A DNA stretch of 22,871 nt from Gemmatimonadota bacterium (lineage in GTDB: Bacteria > Gemmatimonadota > Gemmatimonadetes > Gemmatimonadales > Gemmatimonadaceae): assembly GCA_028287225.1 (NCBI GenBank), contig JAQBPZ010000228.1, positions 1-22,871 on the forward strand. The letters are read 5' to 3'. The translations under genes were made by a program, and so were the position numbers. The notes under the pieces are model-generated. The model had not been told where the DNA came from, made no database searches, and worked only from the letters and a program-made list of their open reading frames with translations. Positions 6,655-14,969 of this stretch are shown here, in pieces; position 1 is the first letter of the stretch, and each line of letters opens with the position of its first letter.

Positions 6655-8265
6655 ATGACTTTCCGCATCCTGGTCACCGACGAAGTCGACCCCGAAGGCG
6701 TCGCGCTCCTCACGGCGGAGCCGTCGTTCATCGTGGACGAGCTGCCGACGCTGCCCCCGGCGGAGCTCCTGGAGCGCATCGCGGACTACGACGCGTTCGT
6801 CGGGCGCAGCGCCACGCGCATCACCGCCGACCTGCTCGCGCGGGCCACGCGCCTCCGCGTGGTGGGCCGCGCCGGCGTCGGCGTGGACAACATCGCGATC
6901 GAGGCGGCCACGGACCTCGGCATCGCGGTGATCAATGCGCCGGCCGGCAACACGGTGGCCGTCGCGGAGCTCTTCTTCGGCGCCATCATCGGCCTGCTCC
7001 GCCATGTTCCCGACGCGGCGGCCTCGATGCGCGAGGGACGCTGGGACCGCTCGAAGCTGCTCGGGAGCGAGCTCAAAGGGCGCATGCTCGTCATCGTGGG
7101 CGTGGGACGCATCGGCAGCGAGGTGGCGACGCGCGCCCTCGCGTTCGGGATGGATGTCGCGGGCTACGACCCGTACGTGGGCGACGAGCGCTTCCGCGCG
7201 CTCCGCATCCGCCGGCTCGCGACCCTCGACGAGGCGCTCGCCGAGGCCGACATCCTCACGCTCCACACCCCGCTGAACGAGGAGACGTCGGGCATGCTCG
7301 GCCGGCGCGAGCTCGCGCGCCTCGGCTCGGGGGCCATCGTCTGCAACCTCGCCCGCGGCGGCATCGTGGACGAGGAGGCGCTGGTGGCCGCGCTCGACGC
7401 CGGACAGCTCGGCGGCGCCATCCTGGACGCGTACTCGGCCGAGCCGCTCGCCGCGGACCATCCCCTCCGCCGCACGGCGAAGGTGCTGCTCACGCCGCAC
7501 CTCGGCGCCTCCACGGCGGAGGCCCAGGTGAACGTGGCCGTCGACGCCTGCGCCGCGGTGCGCGACGCGCTGCTGCACGGCGAGCTGTCGCGCTCCATCA
7601 ACGTGGCCGGCGCCGGCATGGGCGACTGGCGCGAGCTGCAGTCCGCGCTCACGGTCACGCGCCGCGCGGCCGCGCTGGCGCGCGCCATCCTCTCCGACCG
7701 CGGCGTGAAGGCCGTGCAGCGCCTGTCGCTGCGCTGCGGACCCGAGCTCGCCGCCGCGGCCGACGCGCTCCTGGCCGCGGCCGCCGCGGGGCTGCTCGAG
7801 GGAACGACGGAGGTGGACCGGCTCAACCTGATCAATGCGCGCGCGCTCGCCGAGGCACGCGGCATCGAGCTGCACTGCGCCGAGTCGACGTCGCTCGGCA
7901 ATGCACGCAGCATTCAGGTGAGTCTCAGCGGCGGGATGCAGGAGCTCGCCGTGGCCGGCGTGGCCCCCGAGGGCTCTGCCGCGCGCCTCACGCGCATCGG
8001 CGGATTCCACGTGGACGTCGCGCCGCGCGACACGCTCGTGATCCTCACCAACAACGACGTGCCGGGCGTCATCGGCCGCGTGGGCACCCTGCTCGGCGAC
8101 AACGGGGTGAACATCGGCGAATATCACCAGGCGCGCCTGGCGCAGGGTGGCGAAGCGCTCGCCGCCATCAGCGTGGACGGACAGGTGCCACCCGAAGTGC
8201 GCCACGCGCTGCTGGCGCTCCCCGACGTCCTCTCGGCCACCATCGTGCACTTCCGCGCGGTATGA
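6655..8265 (+). CDS. serA: D-3-phosphoglycerate dehydrogenase, long ACT-domain form
   Basis: 536 residues. Oxidises 3-phosphoglycerate to 3-phosphohydroxypyruvate with NAD, the first step of serine synthesis. Order: substrate-binding half (GRAGVGVDNIAIEAA), NAD-binding Rossmann motif GVGRIG (149-154), then the catalytic triad R234 (NLARGG), E263 (SAEPL) and H282 (PHLGAST). The Arg-Glu-His spacing matches the long Mycobacterium-type enzyme. An intervening allosteric substrate-binding domain (about 315-455) and a C-terminal ACT domain (about 459-534, LVILTNNDVPGVIGRVGTLLGDN) follow, so serine feedback inhibition is likely. It is the first gene of a four-gene operon; the next reading frame starts 13 bases after its stop. 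Confidence 0.96.
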   Translation: MTFRILVTDEVDPEGVALLTAEPSFIVDELPTLPPAELLERIADYDAFVGRSATRITADLLARATRLRVVGRAGVGVDNIAIEAATDLGIAVINAPAGNTVAVAELFFGAIIGLLRHVPDAAASMREGRWDRSKLLGSELKGRMLVIVGVGRIGSEVATRALAFGMDVAGYDPYVGDERFRALRIRRLATLDEALAEADILTLHTPLNEETSGMLGRRELARLGSGAIVCNLARGGIVDEEALVAALDAGQLGGAILDAYSAEPLAADHPLRRTAKVLLTPHLGASTAEAQVNVAVDACAAVRDALLHGELSRSINVAGAGMGDWRELQSALTVTRRAAALARAILSDRGVKAVQRLSLRCGPELAAAADALLAAAAAGLLEGTTEVDRLNLINARALAEARGIELHCAESTSLGNARSIQVSLSGGMQELAVAGVAPEGSAARLTRIGGFHVDVAPRDTLVILTNNDVPGVIGRVGTLLGDNGVNIGEYHQARLAQGGEALAAISVDGQVPPEVRHALLALPDVLSATIVHFRAV

Positions 8266-8278
8266 CGGGCGCGAGCGC

Positions 8279-9646
8279 GTGCCCCGGATAAGCCGCGACG
8301 AGGACGTTCGCCGCGCGTACTCGGCCGACGCCTCGGGCCTGGTGCTCGTGCCCGACGCCGTGGCGCGCCCCACGACGGCCGACGAGGTGGCCGCGCTGCT
8401 CGCCGACAGCAGCGCGAGCGGCACGCCGGTCACCGCGGCCGGCGCACAGACGAGCACGACGGCCGCGTCGATCGCGGACCGCGGCACGCTGCTGTCCCTG
8501 CGCGCGATGACCCGAATCCTCGATCTCGACCCCGCCGCGCGCACGGTGCGCTGCGAGCCGGGCGTGCTGGTGGGCGACCTGAAGCGCGCCTGTGCCGCGC
8601 AGGGGCTGCTGCTGCCCCTGGACCCGACGAGCGAGGAGGAATGCACGGTGGGCGGCGCCATCGCCTGCAACGCGTCGGGCGCACGCAGCCTGCGCTACGG
8701 CGCCACGCGCCCGCACGTGCGCGCGCTGCGCGTCGCGCTCGCCGACGGCAGCATCGTCGACCTCCGCCGCACCGCGCTCGAGAAGAACACCGTGGGCTAC
8801 CAGCTCGCGCACGACCCGGTGGACTGGTTCGTGGGCAGCGAGGGCACGCTCGGCGTGGTGGTGGAGGCGGAGCTCGCCCTGCTGCCGATGCCGGAGCAGG
8901 TGGTGGGGCTCGCGCTGCCATTCGCTACCGAGCCGGATGCGCTGCGCTTCGTGGTGGCCGCGCGCGAGAGCCGCGCGGTGAGCCCGCGGTGCATCGAGTT
9001 CTTCGACGTGCGCGCACTCGCCATCGCGCGCTCGGCGGAGGGGACGCCGGGGTGGGCGGCGGGGGCCGAGGCGCTCGTGTACGTGGAGGAGTCGCCACCG
9101 CGTGGCGCCACCCCCGCGCTCGACGACTGGCTGGCGCTCGCCGAGCAGCATGGGGCCGTGATCGACGACGTGCGGGTGTACGAGGGCGAGGGCGCGCTGC
9201 GCGATGCGCGGCGCTTCCGTCACGCCGTGCCCGCGCACATGAACGAGCGCGGCGCCGCGCGGCGGCCGCACGGCGGACGGAAGGTGTCCACCGACTGGGC
9301 CGTGCCCTACCGCGAGCTCGGCCACGCGCTCGGCCGCGCCCGCGCACTCGCCGACGAGGCGGGCATCGACCAGGCCGTCGCGTACGGCCACGCTGGCAAC
9401 GGCCATCCACACCAGAACTTCATCGCGCACGATGCGGGCGAGCTGACACGCATCCAGGCGGTCGTCGAGGCCACCCTGCGCGAGGTGATCGCGCTCGGCG
9501 GCACGGTGGCCGCGGAGCACGGCATCGGGAAGATCAAGCAGCGGTGGCTTCCGCTCCAGATGTCGCCCCTCCAGGTGCGGGTGATGCGCGCCGTGAAGCG
9601 GGAGCTGGACCCGGCCGGCATCCTCGCGCCCGGCAACGTGCTGTGA
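8279..9646 (+). CDS. FAD-linked dehydrogenase, GlcD/DLD family; likely D-2-hydroxyglutarate dehydrogenase
   Basis: 455 residues from GTG 8279, the only plausible start after the serA stop. The PCMH-type FAD domain shows PLDPTSEEECTVGGAIACNASG (about 114-134) and GSEGTLG (186-192). The C-terminal FAD-oxidase domain has the metal/substrate motif GHAGNGHPHQN (370-380) and AEHGIG (412-417). The family oxidises D-2-hydroxyacids such as glycolate, D-lactate or D-2-hydroxyglutarate. Its place between serA and serB points to D-2-hydroxyglutarate: SerA reduces 2-oxoglutarate to D-2-hydroxyglutarate while turning over NADH, and a partner dehydrogenase of this family re-oxidises it in other bacteria. 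Family assignment is firm; the substrate is inferred from context. No GlcE or iron-sulphur partner (GlcF) is nearby. Confidence 0.88.
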   Translation: MPRISRDEDVRRAYSADASGLVLVPDAVARPTTADEVAALLADSSASGTPVTAAGAQTSTTAASIADRGTLLSLRAMTRILDLDPAARTVRCEPGVLVGDLKRACAAQGLLLPLDPTSEEECTVGGAIACNASGARSLRYGATRPHVRALRVALADGSIVDLRRTALEKNTVGYQLAHDPVDWFVGSEGTLGVVVEAELALLPMPEQVVGLALPFATEPDALRFVVAARESRAVSPRCIEFFDVRALAIARSAEGTPGWAAGAEALVYVEESPPRGATPALDDWLALAEQHGAVIDDVRVYEGEGALRDARRFRHAVPAHMNERGAARRPHGGRKVSTDWAVPYRELGHALGRARALADEAGIDQAVAYGHAGNGHPHQNFIAHDAGELTRIQAVVEATLREVIALGGTVAAEHGIGKIKQRWLPLQMSPLQVRVMRAVKRELDPAGILAPGNVL

Positions 9647-9657
9647 GCCCATCGGCC

Positions 9658-10311
9658 ATGCACGGCTCGGCGGGCTTCGCGAGCGTCGTGATCGACGTGG
9701 ACTCCACCCTCTGCGGCATCGAGGGGATCGACTGGCTGGCCGAGCGGTGCGGGCCGGGTGTGGGGCGGGCGGTCGCGGCGTTCACCGACCAGGCCATGCG
9801 CGGCGAGATCCCCCTGGACAAGGTGTACGGCGCGCGGCTCACGCTCGTGCGACCCACCGTGGCGGACGTCGCCGCACTCGCGGAGGCGTACGTGGCGTCG
9901 CTGGCGCCGGGTGCGGCGGCGGCGCTGCACCGCCTGCGCCGCTCCGGCCGCCGGGTAGTGCTGGTGAGCGGCGGGCTGCGCGACGCCATCCTGCCGGTGG
10001 CCCGCCACCTCGGCCTGCCCGATGGGGACGTGCACGCGGTGGACGTGCGCCGCGGCGCGGACGGCGCCTATCTTGGCTACGACGAGGCCTCGCCACTCGC
10101 GCAGGCCACCGGCAAGCCCGAGGTGGTGCGATCGCTCGCGCTGCCGTCGCGCATCCTCGCCGTGGGCGACGGCGCGACCGATCTCGCCATGCGGCCCGCG
10201 GTCGACGCGTTCGCCGCCTTCACCGGCTTCGTCAGCCGTCCGCCCGTCGTCACGGGCGCCGACGTCGTCGTCACCTCGTTCGACCAACTCGTGGAGCTCG
10301 TGCTGGCATGA
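9658..10311 (+). CDS. serB: Phosphoserine phosphatase-like HAD hydrolase
   Basis: 217 residues. Hydrolyses O-phosphoserine to serine, the last step of the pathway. HAD motifs are complete: DVDST with nucleophile D13 and acid/base D15, motif II serine in VLVSGGL (S104), motif III lysine in TGKPE (K153), and motif IV GDGATD with D171/D175. The helical cap segment (about 20-90) contains LAERCGPGVGRAVAAFTDQAMRGEIPL, typical of SerB. A GTG at 9643 is also in frame and overlaps the previous stop as GTGA, which would give five extra residues and translational coupling; the ATG gives the more usual N-terminus. It ends in an ATGA overlap with the aminotransferase. Confidence 0.9.
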   Translation: MHGSAGFASVVIDVDSTLCGIEGIDWLAERCGPGVGRAVAAFTDQAMRGEIPLDKVYGARLTLVRPTVADVAALAEAYVASLAPGAAAALHRLRRSGRRVVLVSGGLRDAILPVARHLGLPDGDVHAVDVRRGADGAYLGYDEASPLAQATGKPEVVRSLALPSRILAVGDGATDLAMRPAVDAFAAFTGFVSRPPVVTGADVVVTSFDQLVELVLA

Positions 10312-11417
10312 CTGCGCTATTGACTGATGGTCGGTTCTTCTTTCCCGGGCCCACCGAGGTGCGCCACGAGGTCCTCGCCGCGATGGCGCGTCCGATGATC
10401 CCGCACCGCGGCGCGGAGTTCTCCGCGATCTTCGCGAACATGCAGGTGGCGCTCAAGCAGATCTTCGGCACCGCGCGGCCCGTGTACGTCAGCAGCTCCT
10501 CGGCGACGGGGCTCATGGAGGCGGCCATGCGGTCGGCGCCGCCGGGCCGGATCCTCTCGATCGTCAACGGCGCCTTCTCCGAGCGGTTCGCGGCCATCGC
10601 GCGCAGCTGCGGCCGCGAGACCGACGTCATCGAGGTGCCGTGGGGGGAGGTCGTCGCGCCGGACGTGCTCGAGCAGCGGCTCTCGGCGCAACGCTACGCC
10701 GCGGTGACCGTCGCGCATTCCGAGACCTCCACCGGTGCGCTGACCGACGTGCGGGCCGTGACGCGGATGGCGCGGGCCCACGGGGCGCGCTGCCTCGTGG
10801 ATTCGGTGACCGGCGTGGGCGGCGCCCCCCTGGAGTTCGATGCGTGGGAGCTGGACCTCGTGCTCACCGGCTCGCAGAAGGCGCTCGCGCTGCCGCCGGG
10901 CCTCGCGTTCCTGGCGTGCACCAGCGAGTACATCGCGGCGGCGCCGGCCACGCCGGGCCGCGGCCTGTACTTCGACCTCGTGGAGTTCGAGGAGAGCACG
11001 GCGAAGAATCAGACGCCCAACACGCCCGCGATCTCGCTGTTCTACGCCGCCGAGGTGCAGCTGGCGGCCATCGCGTCGGAAGGGATGCCGGCACGGTGGG
11101 CCCGCCATGCGGCGATGGCCGCGCGCACCCAGCGGTGGGCCGAGGGGCTCGCGGCGACGCATGGCGATCCGGCGCTGGGCGTGCTCGCCGGCGCCGCGCA
11201 CCGCTCGCCCACGGTCACGAGCGTGACGCTGCCGGCGCGGGTGCCGGGGAGCACGCTCGTGAAGGCGGTGAAGGAGCGCGGGTTCACGATCGGCACCGGC
11301 TATGGAACGAACCGCGAGACCACGGTGCGCGTGGGCCACATGGGCGATCACACCCTGCCCGCGCTGGAGCGCTGCCTGGCCGCCTGCGACGAGGCCCTGG
11401 CGGAGCTGAAGGCCTGA
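10308..11417 (+). CDS. Class V aminotransferase (AGAT-like), probable phosphoserine transaminase
   Basis: 369 residues, starting at an ATG that overlaps the serB stop (ATGA). The PLP enzyme fold of the alanine-glyoxylate/serine-pyruvate group is clear: FFPGPTEVRHEVLAAMARPMIPHRG at the N-terminus, GLMEAAM, HSETSTG, LVDSVTGVGG with D165 contacting the PLP nitrogen, and TGSQKAL with the Schiff-base lysine K191. It lacks the typical SerC sequence. As the fourth gene of an operon with serA and serB, it most likely transfers the amino group from glutamate to 3-phosphohydroxypyruvate, as class V enzymes do in some archaea. Serine-glyoxylate or alanine-glyoxylate activity is the main alternative. Confidence 0.9.
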   Translation: MTALLTDGRFFFPGPTEVRHEVLAAMARPMIPHRGAEFSAIFANMQVALKQIFGTARPVYVSSSSATGLMEAAMRSAPPGRILSIVNGAFSERFAAIARSCGRETDVIEVPWGEVVAPDVLEQRLSAQRYAAVTVAHSETSTGALTDVRAVTRMARAHGARCLVDSVTGVGGAPLEFDAWELDLVLTGSQKALALPPGLAFLACTSEYIAAAPATPGRGLYFDLVEFEESTAKNQTPNTPAISLFYAAEVQLAAIASEGMPARWARHAAMAARTQRWAEGLAATHGDPALGVLAGAAHRSPTVTSVTLPARVPGSTLVKAVKERGFTIGTGYGTNRETTVRVGHMGDHTLPALERCLAACDEALAELKA

Positions 11418-11423
11418 GGCGCG

Positions 11424-12779
11424 TTACGCCAGGCCGAGTGGAATCATGTCGCCCACGTCCGGCGCGCCCGAGGTGCGCGGCATGATGTCGAGCTCGGGGT
11501 CCCACTGGCGCGCGCGATCGCGCCCCGTGCGCTTCGCCGCGTAGAGGGCCATGTCGGCGTGGCGGGCCAGCACGGCGCCATCGCCGCCGCTCTCGCGGGT
11601 GTTGCGCGGCGCCACGGCGGCCACGCCGATGCTCGTGGTGACGCGGATCGGCGGCGCATGCGCGGCGATGCTGAACGGATGCGCGCGCACGAGGTCGCAG
11701 AGGCGGGACGCGAAGTGCAGCCCGCCGTCCACCCCGGTCGTCGGCAGCAGCACGGCGAACTCCTCGCCGCCCACCCGGGCCACGATGTCGCCGACGCGCG
11801 CCGTCTGGAGCAGGAGGCGTCCGGCGGCGCGCAGCACCTCGTCGCCCGCCGGGTGCCCGTGCGTGTCGTTCACCATCTTGAAGTGGTCGAGGTCCAGCAC
11901 CAGGAGCGCGAGCTCGGTGCCGGCACGGCTCGCGCGGGAGATCTCGCGCGCGAGCGCCTGCTCGAAGCCGCGGCGGTTGAGGCAGCCCGTGAGCGAGTCG
12001 CTCAGCACCATGCTCGCCAGCTGGGTGCGCACGCGGTTGTAGGCGCGCCCCACGCGCGTGATGGCGTCGTGACGCTGGTCCCCCTCCTCGTCGTACGTGT
12101 GGCTGAAGTCGCCCTGCTCGGCGCGCTCGAAGAGGGTGACGATGGTGTGCAGCCGCCGCCGGACGTGGCCCGCCTGGGCGACGATGAGCAGCGTGCCGAG
12201 GAGGCCGATGCCGAGCGTCCAGATCTCCTCCACGCGGTCCACGGGCAGCCCGCGGGCGGACGCCGCCAGGGTGAGCACGATGTAGCCGATGAACCCCATG
12301 ACGACCACGCGCCAGGCCTGCCGCCGGCCGAAGTAGAAGTTCGCGACGTGGATCACGATCATCGTGCCGAAGAGCGCGCGCTCGTAGTGCGCGGGCGAGG
12401 TGCTCACCGCCGTGACGATGAACACGAAGGCGAGATCCAGCGCGAGGACGGCGGTCACGGCGGTGGAGCCCACCTGCGCGCGCGCGCGCACCAGCGCGGC
12501 GCACAGCACGACGAGGACGAGGTACACCGCCGTCACCCCGGCGAGCTGCAGCACGTCCCCGCGCCCGGGGAGGGCGTAGAGGATCGCGAGCTGCACGACC
12601 CCGACCACGAGCGCCGCGGCGGCGCGCGCCGGCAGCTGCGCGAGCAGTGCCTGACGCGACCCGCGATCCCGCTCCTCGTCGGACAGCCGGCTCGTATCCG
12701 CGGACAGCCCCTCCGTCACGACTGGAAAAGTATCGGGCATTGTGACGGACTGGCGTGACGTCTCGGGGGGATGGCTCAT
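11424..12779 (-). CDS. Membrane-bound diguanylate cyclase (GGDEF)
   Basis: 451 residues from ATG 12779; ATG 12740 (MPDTFPVV) is an equally likely start. The N-terminal half has about six hydrophobic helices (between residues 50 and 210) with no recognised sensor family name, then a HAMP-like linker (LFERAEQGDFSHTYDEEGD). The C-terminal GGDEF domain is complete: DSLTGCLNRRGFEQAL, LDLDHFKMVNDTHGHPAGDEVL and the active site GGEEF (337-341). The product inhibition site RVGD sits exactly five residues before GGEEF, so feedback control by cyclic di-GMP is likely. It converts two GTP to c-di-GMP. The gene is convergent with the serine operon (6 bases between stops) and seems to be transcribed alone. 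Confidence 0.93.
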   Translation of the reverse strand: MSHPPETSRQSVTMPDTFPVVTEGLSADTSRLSDEERDRGSRQALLAQLPARAAAALVVGVVQLAILYALPGRGDVLQLAGVTAVYLVLVVLCAALVRARAQVGSTAVTAVLALDLAFVFIVTAVSTSPAHYERALFGTMIVIHVANFYFGRRQAWRVVVMGFIGYIVLTLAASARGLPVDRVEEIWTLGIGLLGTLLIVAQAGHVRRRLHTIVTLFERAEQGDFSHTYDEEGDQRHDAITRVGRAYNRVRTQLASMVLSDSLTGCLNRRGFEQALAREISRASRAGTELALLVLDLDHFKMVNDTHGHPAGDEVLRAAGRLLLQTARVGDIVARVGGEEFAVLLPTTGVDGGLHFASRLCDLVRAHPFSIAAHAPPIRVTTSIGVAAVAPRNTRESGGDGAVLARHADMALYAAKRTGRDRARQWDPELDIMPRTSGAPDVGDMIPLGLA

Positions 12780-12823
12780 GTCAGATATGCGGAGGCGACA
12801 CTTGTGCCAGTCTCGTCAATACC

Positions 12824-12831
12824 GCAACATA
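12824..12831 (-). promoter_or_regulatory. Candidate TAnnTT promoter of the diguanylate cyclase
   Basis: On the minus strand TATGTTGC lies 44 bases before the ATG at 12779, in the most AT-rich stretch of this gap. A TTG (within GCGTTGGCG) lies 21 bases upstream of it, which fits the -33/-7 spacing known for Bacteroidota promoters. This is the best complete example of the pattern in the window. Confidence 0.35.
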
Positions 12832-12926
12832 TTGTATGACATGAGGTTACGCCAACGCGCCATCCGGGCTGTCCATTTGGAGGACGCGTTCCGCGGCGGC
12901 TGTTTCAAAATGCAACAGTGGCGAAC

Positions 12927-12950
12927 GTGACGCAGGTCACTTTTGTGACC
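12927..12950. promoter_or_regulatory. Palindromic site upstream of the cyclase gene
   Basis: GGTCAC (12935-12940) and GTGACC (12945-12950) form a perfect inverted repeat around TTTT. A further GTGAC (12927-12931) pairs with the same GTCAC across four bases, giving two overlapping dyads. The arms recall CRP/FNR-type half-sites (GTGA/TCAC), but the spacing differs from the classical 6 bases. It lies about 150 bases upstream of the cyclase start and 90 bases past the ABC gene stop. There is no T-run on either side, so a terminator is less likely than a protein-binding site. Confidence 0.4.
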
Positions 12951-13039
12951 GAACTCGCACGGCTGTCCATGAACCTCCGGGCACGCGGCGGTCACTCTGG
13001 CGCCTCCGCGCCCGGGAGATCGGTCGTCCTGCCCGTGCG

Positions 13040-14827
13040 CTACCGGAGCGCCGCCACCGGTGGCGCGAGTGTCGCGGGGGCCGTGATCCGCCGCTCCCCC
13101 ACCTGCTGGCGCCACATCGCGTAGTACAGGCCGGTGCGCTCGAGCAGTTCGTCGTGATGACCCGCTTCCACGATGCGGCCGCGCTCCAGCACGAAGATCC
13201 GGTCGGCGTGCAGGACGGTGGACAGCCGGTGCGCGATCAGCACCGTGATCACGTCGGCGCCCTCGGCCACGTCCCGCATGGTACGGCTGATGTCCTCCTC
13301 CGTCAGCGAGTCGAGCGAGCTGGTGGCTTCGTCGAACACGAGCAGCGCGGGGTCGCGCAGCAGCGCACGCGCGATGGACAGCCGCTGCTTCTCGCCCCCG
13401 GAGATCTTCATGCCGCCTTCGCCGATGACGGTGTCCAGCCCGTTGTCGGCGCGCGTGAGGAGCGACGAGGCCGCGGCGCGGCGCAGCACGGCCAGGCACT
13501 GCTCGTCGGTGGCGTCGGGCCGCACGAACAGCAGGTTCTCGCGGATCGTGCCGCTGAACAGCTGCGCATCCTGCGTCACGAAGCCGATGCGCTCGCGAAA
13601 GCGGTCGAGGTCCACCCGCTCGCTCGGAATGCCGTTGTAGAGGATGCGGCCCGCGCCGGGCCGATAGAGCCCCACCAGGAGCTTCACCAGCGTCGTCTTG
13701 CCGGCCCCCGACGGCCCCACGAACGCGATGGTGTGCCCGCGCCGCACCTCGAAGCTCACGTCGTCCAGGGCCGGCACCGCCGCCGTGGCATGGGTGAAGC
13801 GCACCGACTCGAACGCGAGCGTCCGCAGGTCGTCCACCGGCACCGGGTCCACCGGCCGGGGGTCGATCGGGATGCGGAAGATCGCGTCGAAGTTCGCGAG
13901 CGACGCCTCCGTCTCGCGATAGATGTTGATGACGTTGCCGAGCTCCTGCAGCGGGCCGAAGATGAAGAACGAGTAGATGAGCAGCGAGAAGAACTGCCCC
14001 ACCGTGATCTGCTTCTCGAAGATCAGGTACAGCATGAGGAACAGGATGCACGTGCGCAGGAAGTTCACCGCCGTGCCCTGGATGAAGCTCAGGGACCGCA
14101 GGTAGCGCACCTTCTTCAGCTCGAGCCGCAGGATCTTCTCGGTCGTCGCGTTGAGCCGCAGCTCCTCCTGCTTCGCCAGGCCGAGGCTCTGCACCAGCTC
14201 GATGTTGCGCAGCGACTCCGTGGTGGCGCCGGCGAGCGCGGTCGTCTCGGCGACGATGACCTTCTGGATGACCTTGATCCGCTTGCTCAGCACGGAGCTG
14301 AGCCACGCGAGCAGCGGCACAGTCAGGAAGAAGGCCGGCGCGATGGCCCAGTGCACGTTGTACGCGTACACCATCACGAAGATCACGCCCACGAGCGTGG
14401 TGAACACCATGTTCACCGTCGCGGCGATGAACCGCTCGGTGTCGCTCCGCACCTTCTGGAGCTTCCCGAGGGTCTCGCCGCTGCGCTGGTCCTCGAAGGT
14501 CTGGAAGGGCAGCGCCAGGGAGTGGCGAATCCCGTCCGAATACAGGTCCGCCCCCACGCGCTGCACCACCACGTTCACGAAGTAGTCCTGGAAGTTCTTG
14601 GCGACGCGCGACACGAAGGCGACGCCCACGGCCATGCCGAGGAGCAGCCCGACGCCCTTGAAGAACTGGAGGCGCGTGTACTTGTCGTACTGCGTGGCGT
14701 ACGAGTCGATGACGTGCCGGAAGATCAGCGGGTCGAGCAGCGAGAAGATCTGGTTCACCGCCGCGAGGACGAGCGCCAGGAGGACGAATCGCCAGTACGG
14801 CTTCAGGTAGCGGAGCAGCGTTCGCAT
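13040..14827 (-). CDS. Half-size ABC exporter (fused permease and ATPase)
   Basis: 595 residues. The type IV exporter membrane domain comes first (about residues 15-310, six hydrophobic helices, with FQTFEDQRSGETLGKLQKVRSDTERF in the first cytoplasmic loop typical of MsbA/lipid-A or multidrug exporters). The nucleotide-binding domain follows with Walker A GPSGAGKTT (K377), Q-loop FVTQDAQLFSG, signature ISGGEKQR (475-482), Walker B LLVFDEATSSLD and the switch histidine in LIAHRLST. All catalytic residues are present, so it should work as a homodimer; no second half-transporter is adjacent. The substrate cannot be told from sequence (lipid, drug or peptide). It is probably transcribed alone. 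Confidence 0.93.
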   Translation of the reverse strand: MRTLLRYLKPYWRFVLLALVLAAVNQIFSLLDPLIFRHVIDSYATQYDKYTRLQFFKGVGLLLGMAVGVAFVSRVAKNFQDYFVNVVVQRVGADLYSDGIRHSLALPFQTFEDQRSGETLGKLQKVRSDTERFIAATVNMVFTTLVGVIFVMVYAYNVHWAIAPAFFLTVPLLAWLSSVLSKRIKVIQKVIVAETTALAGATTESLRNIELVQSLGLAKQEELRLNATTEKILRLELKKVRYLRSLSFIQGTAVNFLRTCILFLMLYLIFEKQITVGQFFSLLIYSFFIFGPLQELGNVINIYRETEASLANFDAIFRIPIDPRPVDPVPVDDLRTLAFESVRFTHATAAVPALDDVSFEVRRGHTIAFVGPSGAGKTTLVKLLVGLYRPGAGRILYNGIPSERVDLDRFRERIGFVTQDAQLFSGTIRENLLFVRPDATDEQCLAVLRRAAASSLLTRADNGLDTVIGEGGMKISGGEKQRLSIARALLRDPALLVFDEATSSLDSLTEEDISRTMRDVAEGADVITVLIAHRLSTVLHADRIFVLERGRIVEAGHHDELLERTGLYYAMWRQQVGERRITAPATLAPPVAALR

Positions 14828-14969
14828 CGGGGCGGTATGGGACGTCGGAATCGTGGGGGGGCGGCAGCGTATAGTAACGCTTTCCGGAACAGCCGACTTA
14901 TCCGGCCGGTTCCGCTTTCGTGCCGTCCGGTCGATGCTGTCTCCCCCATCGTCTGAGGGAGTGGCACGC

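Noticed and set aside
12935..12950. The palindrome as terminator of the ABC exporter gene
   Set aside because: Stem of only 6 bp and no T-run downstream on the minus strand.
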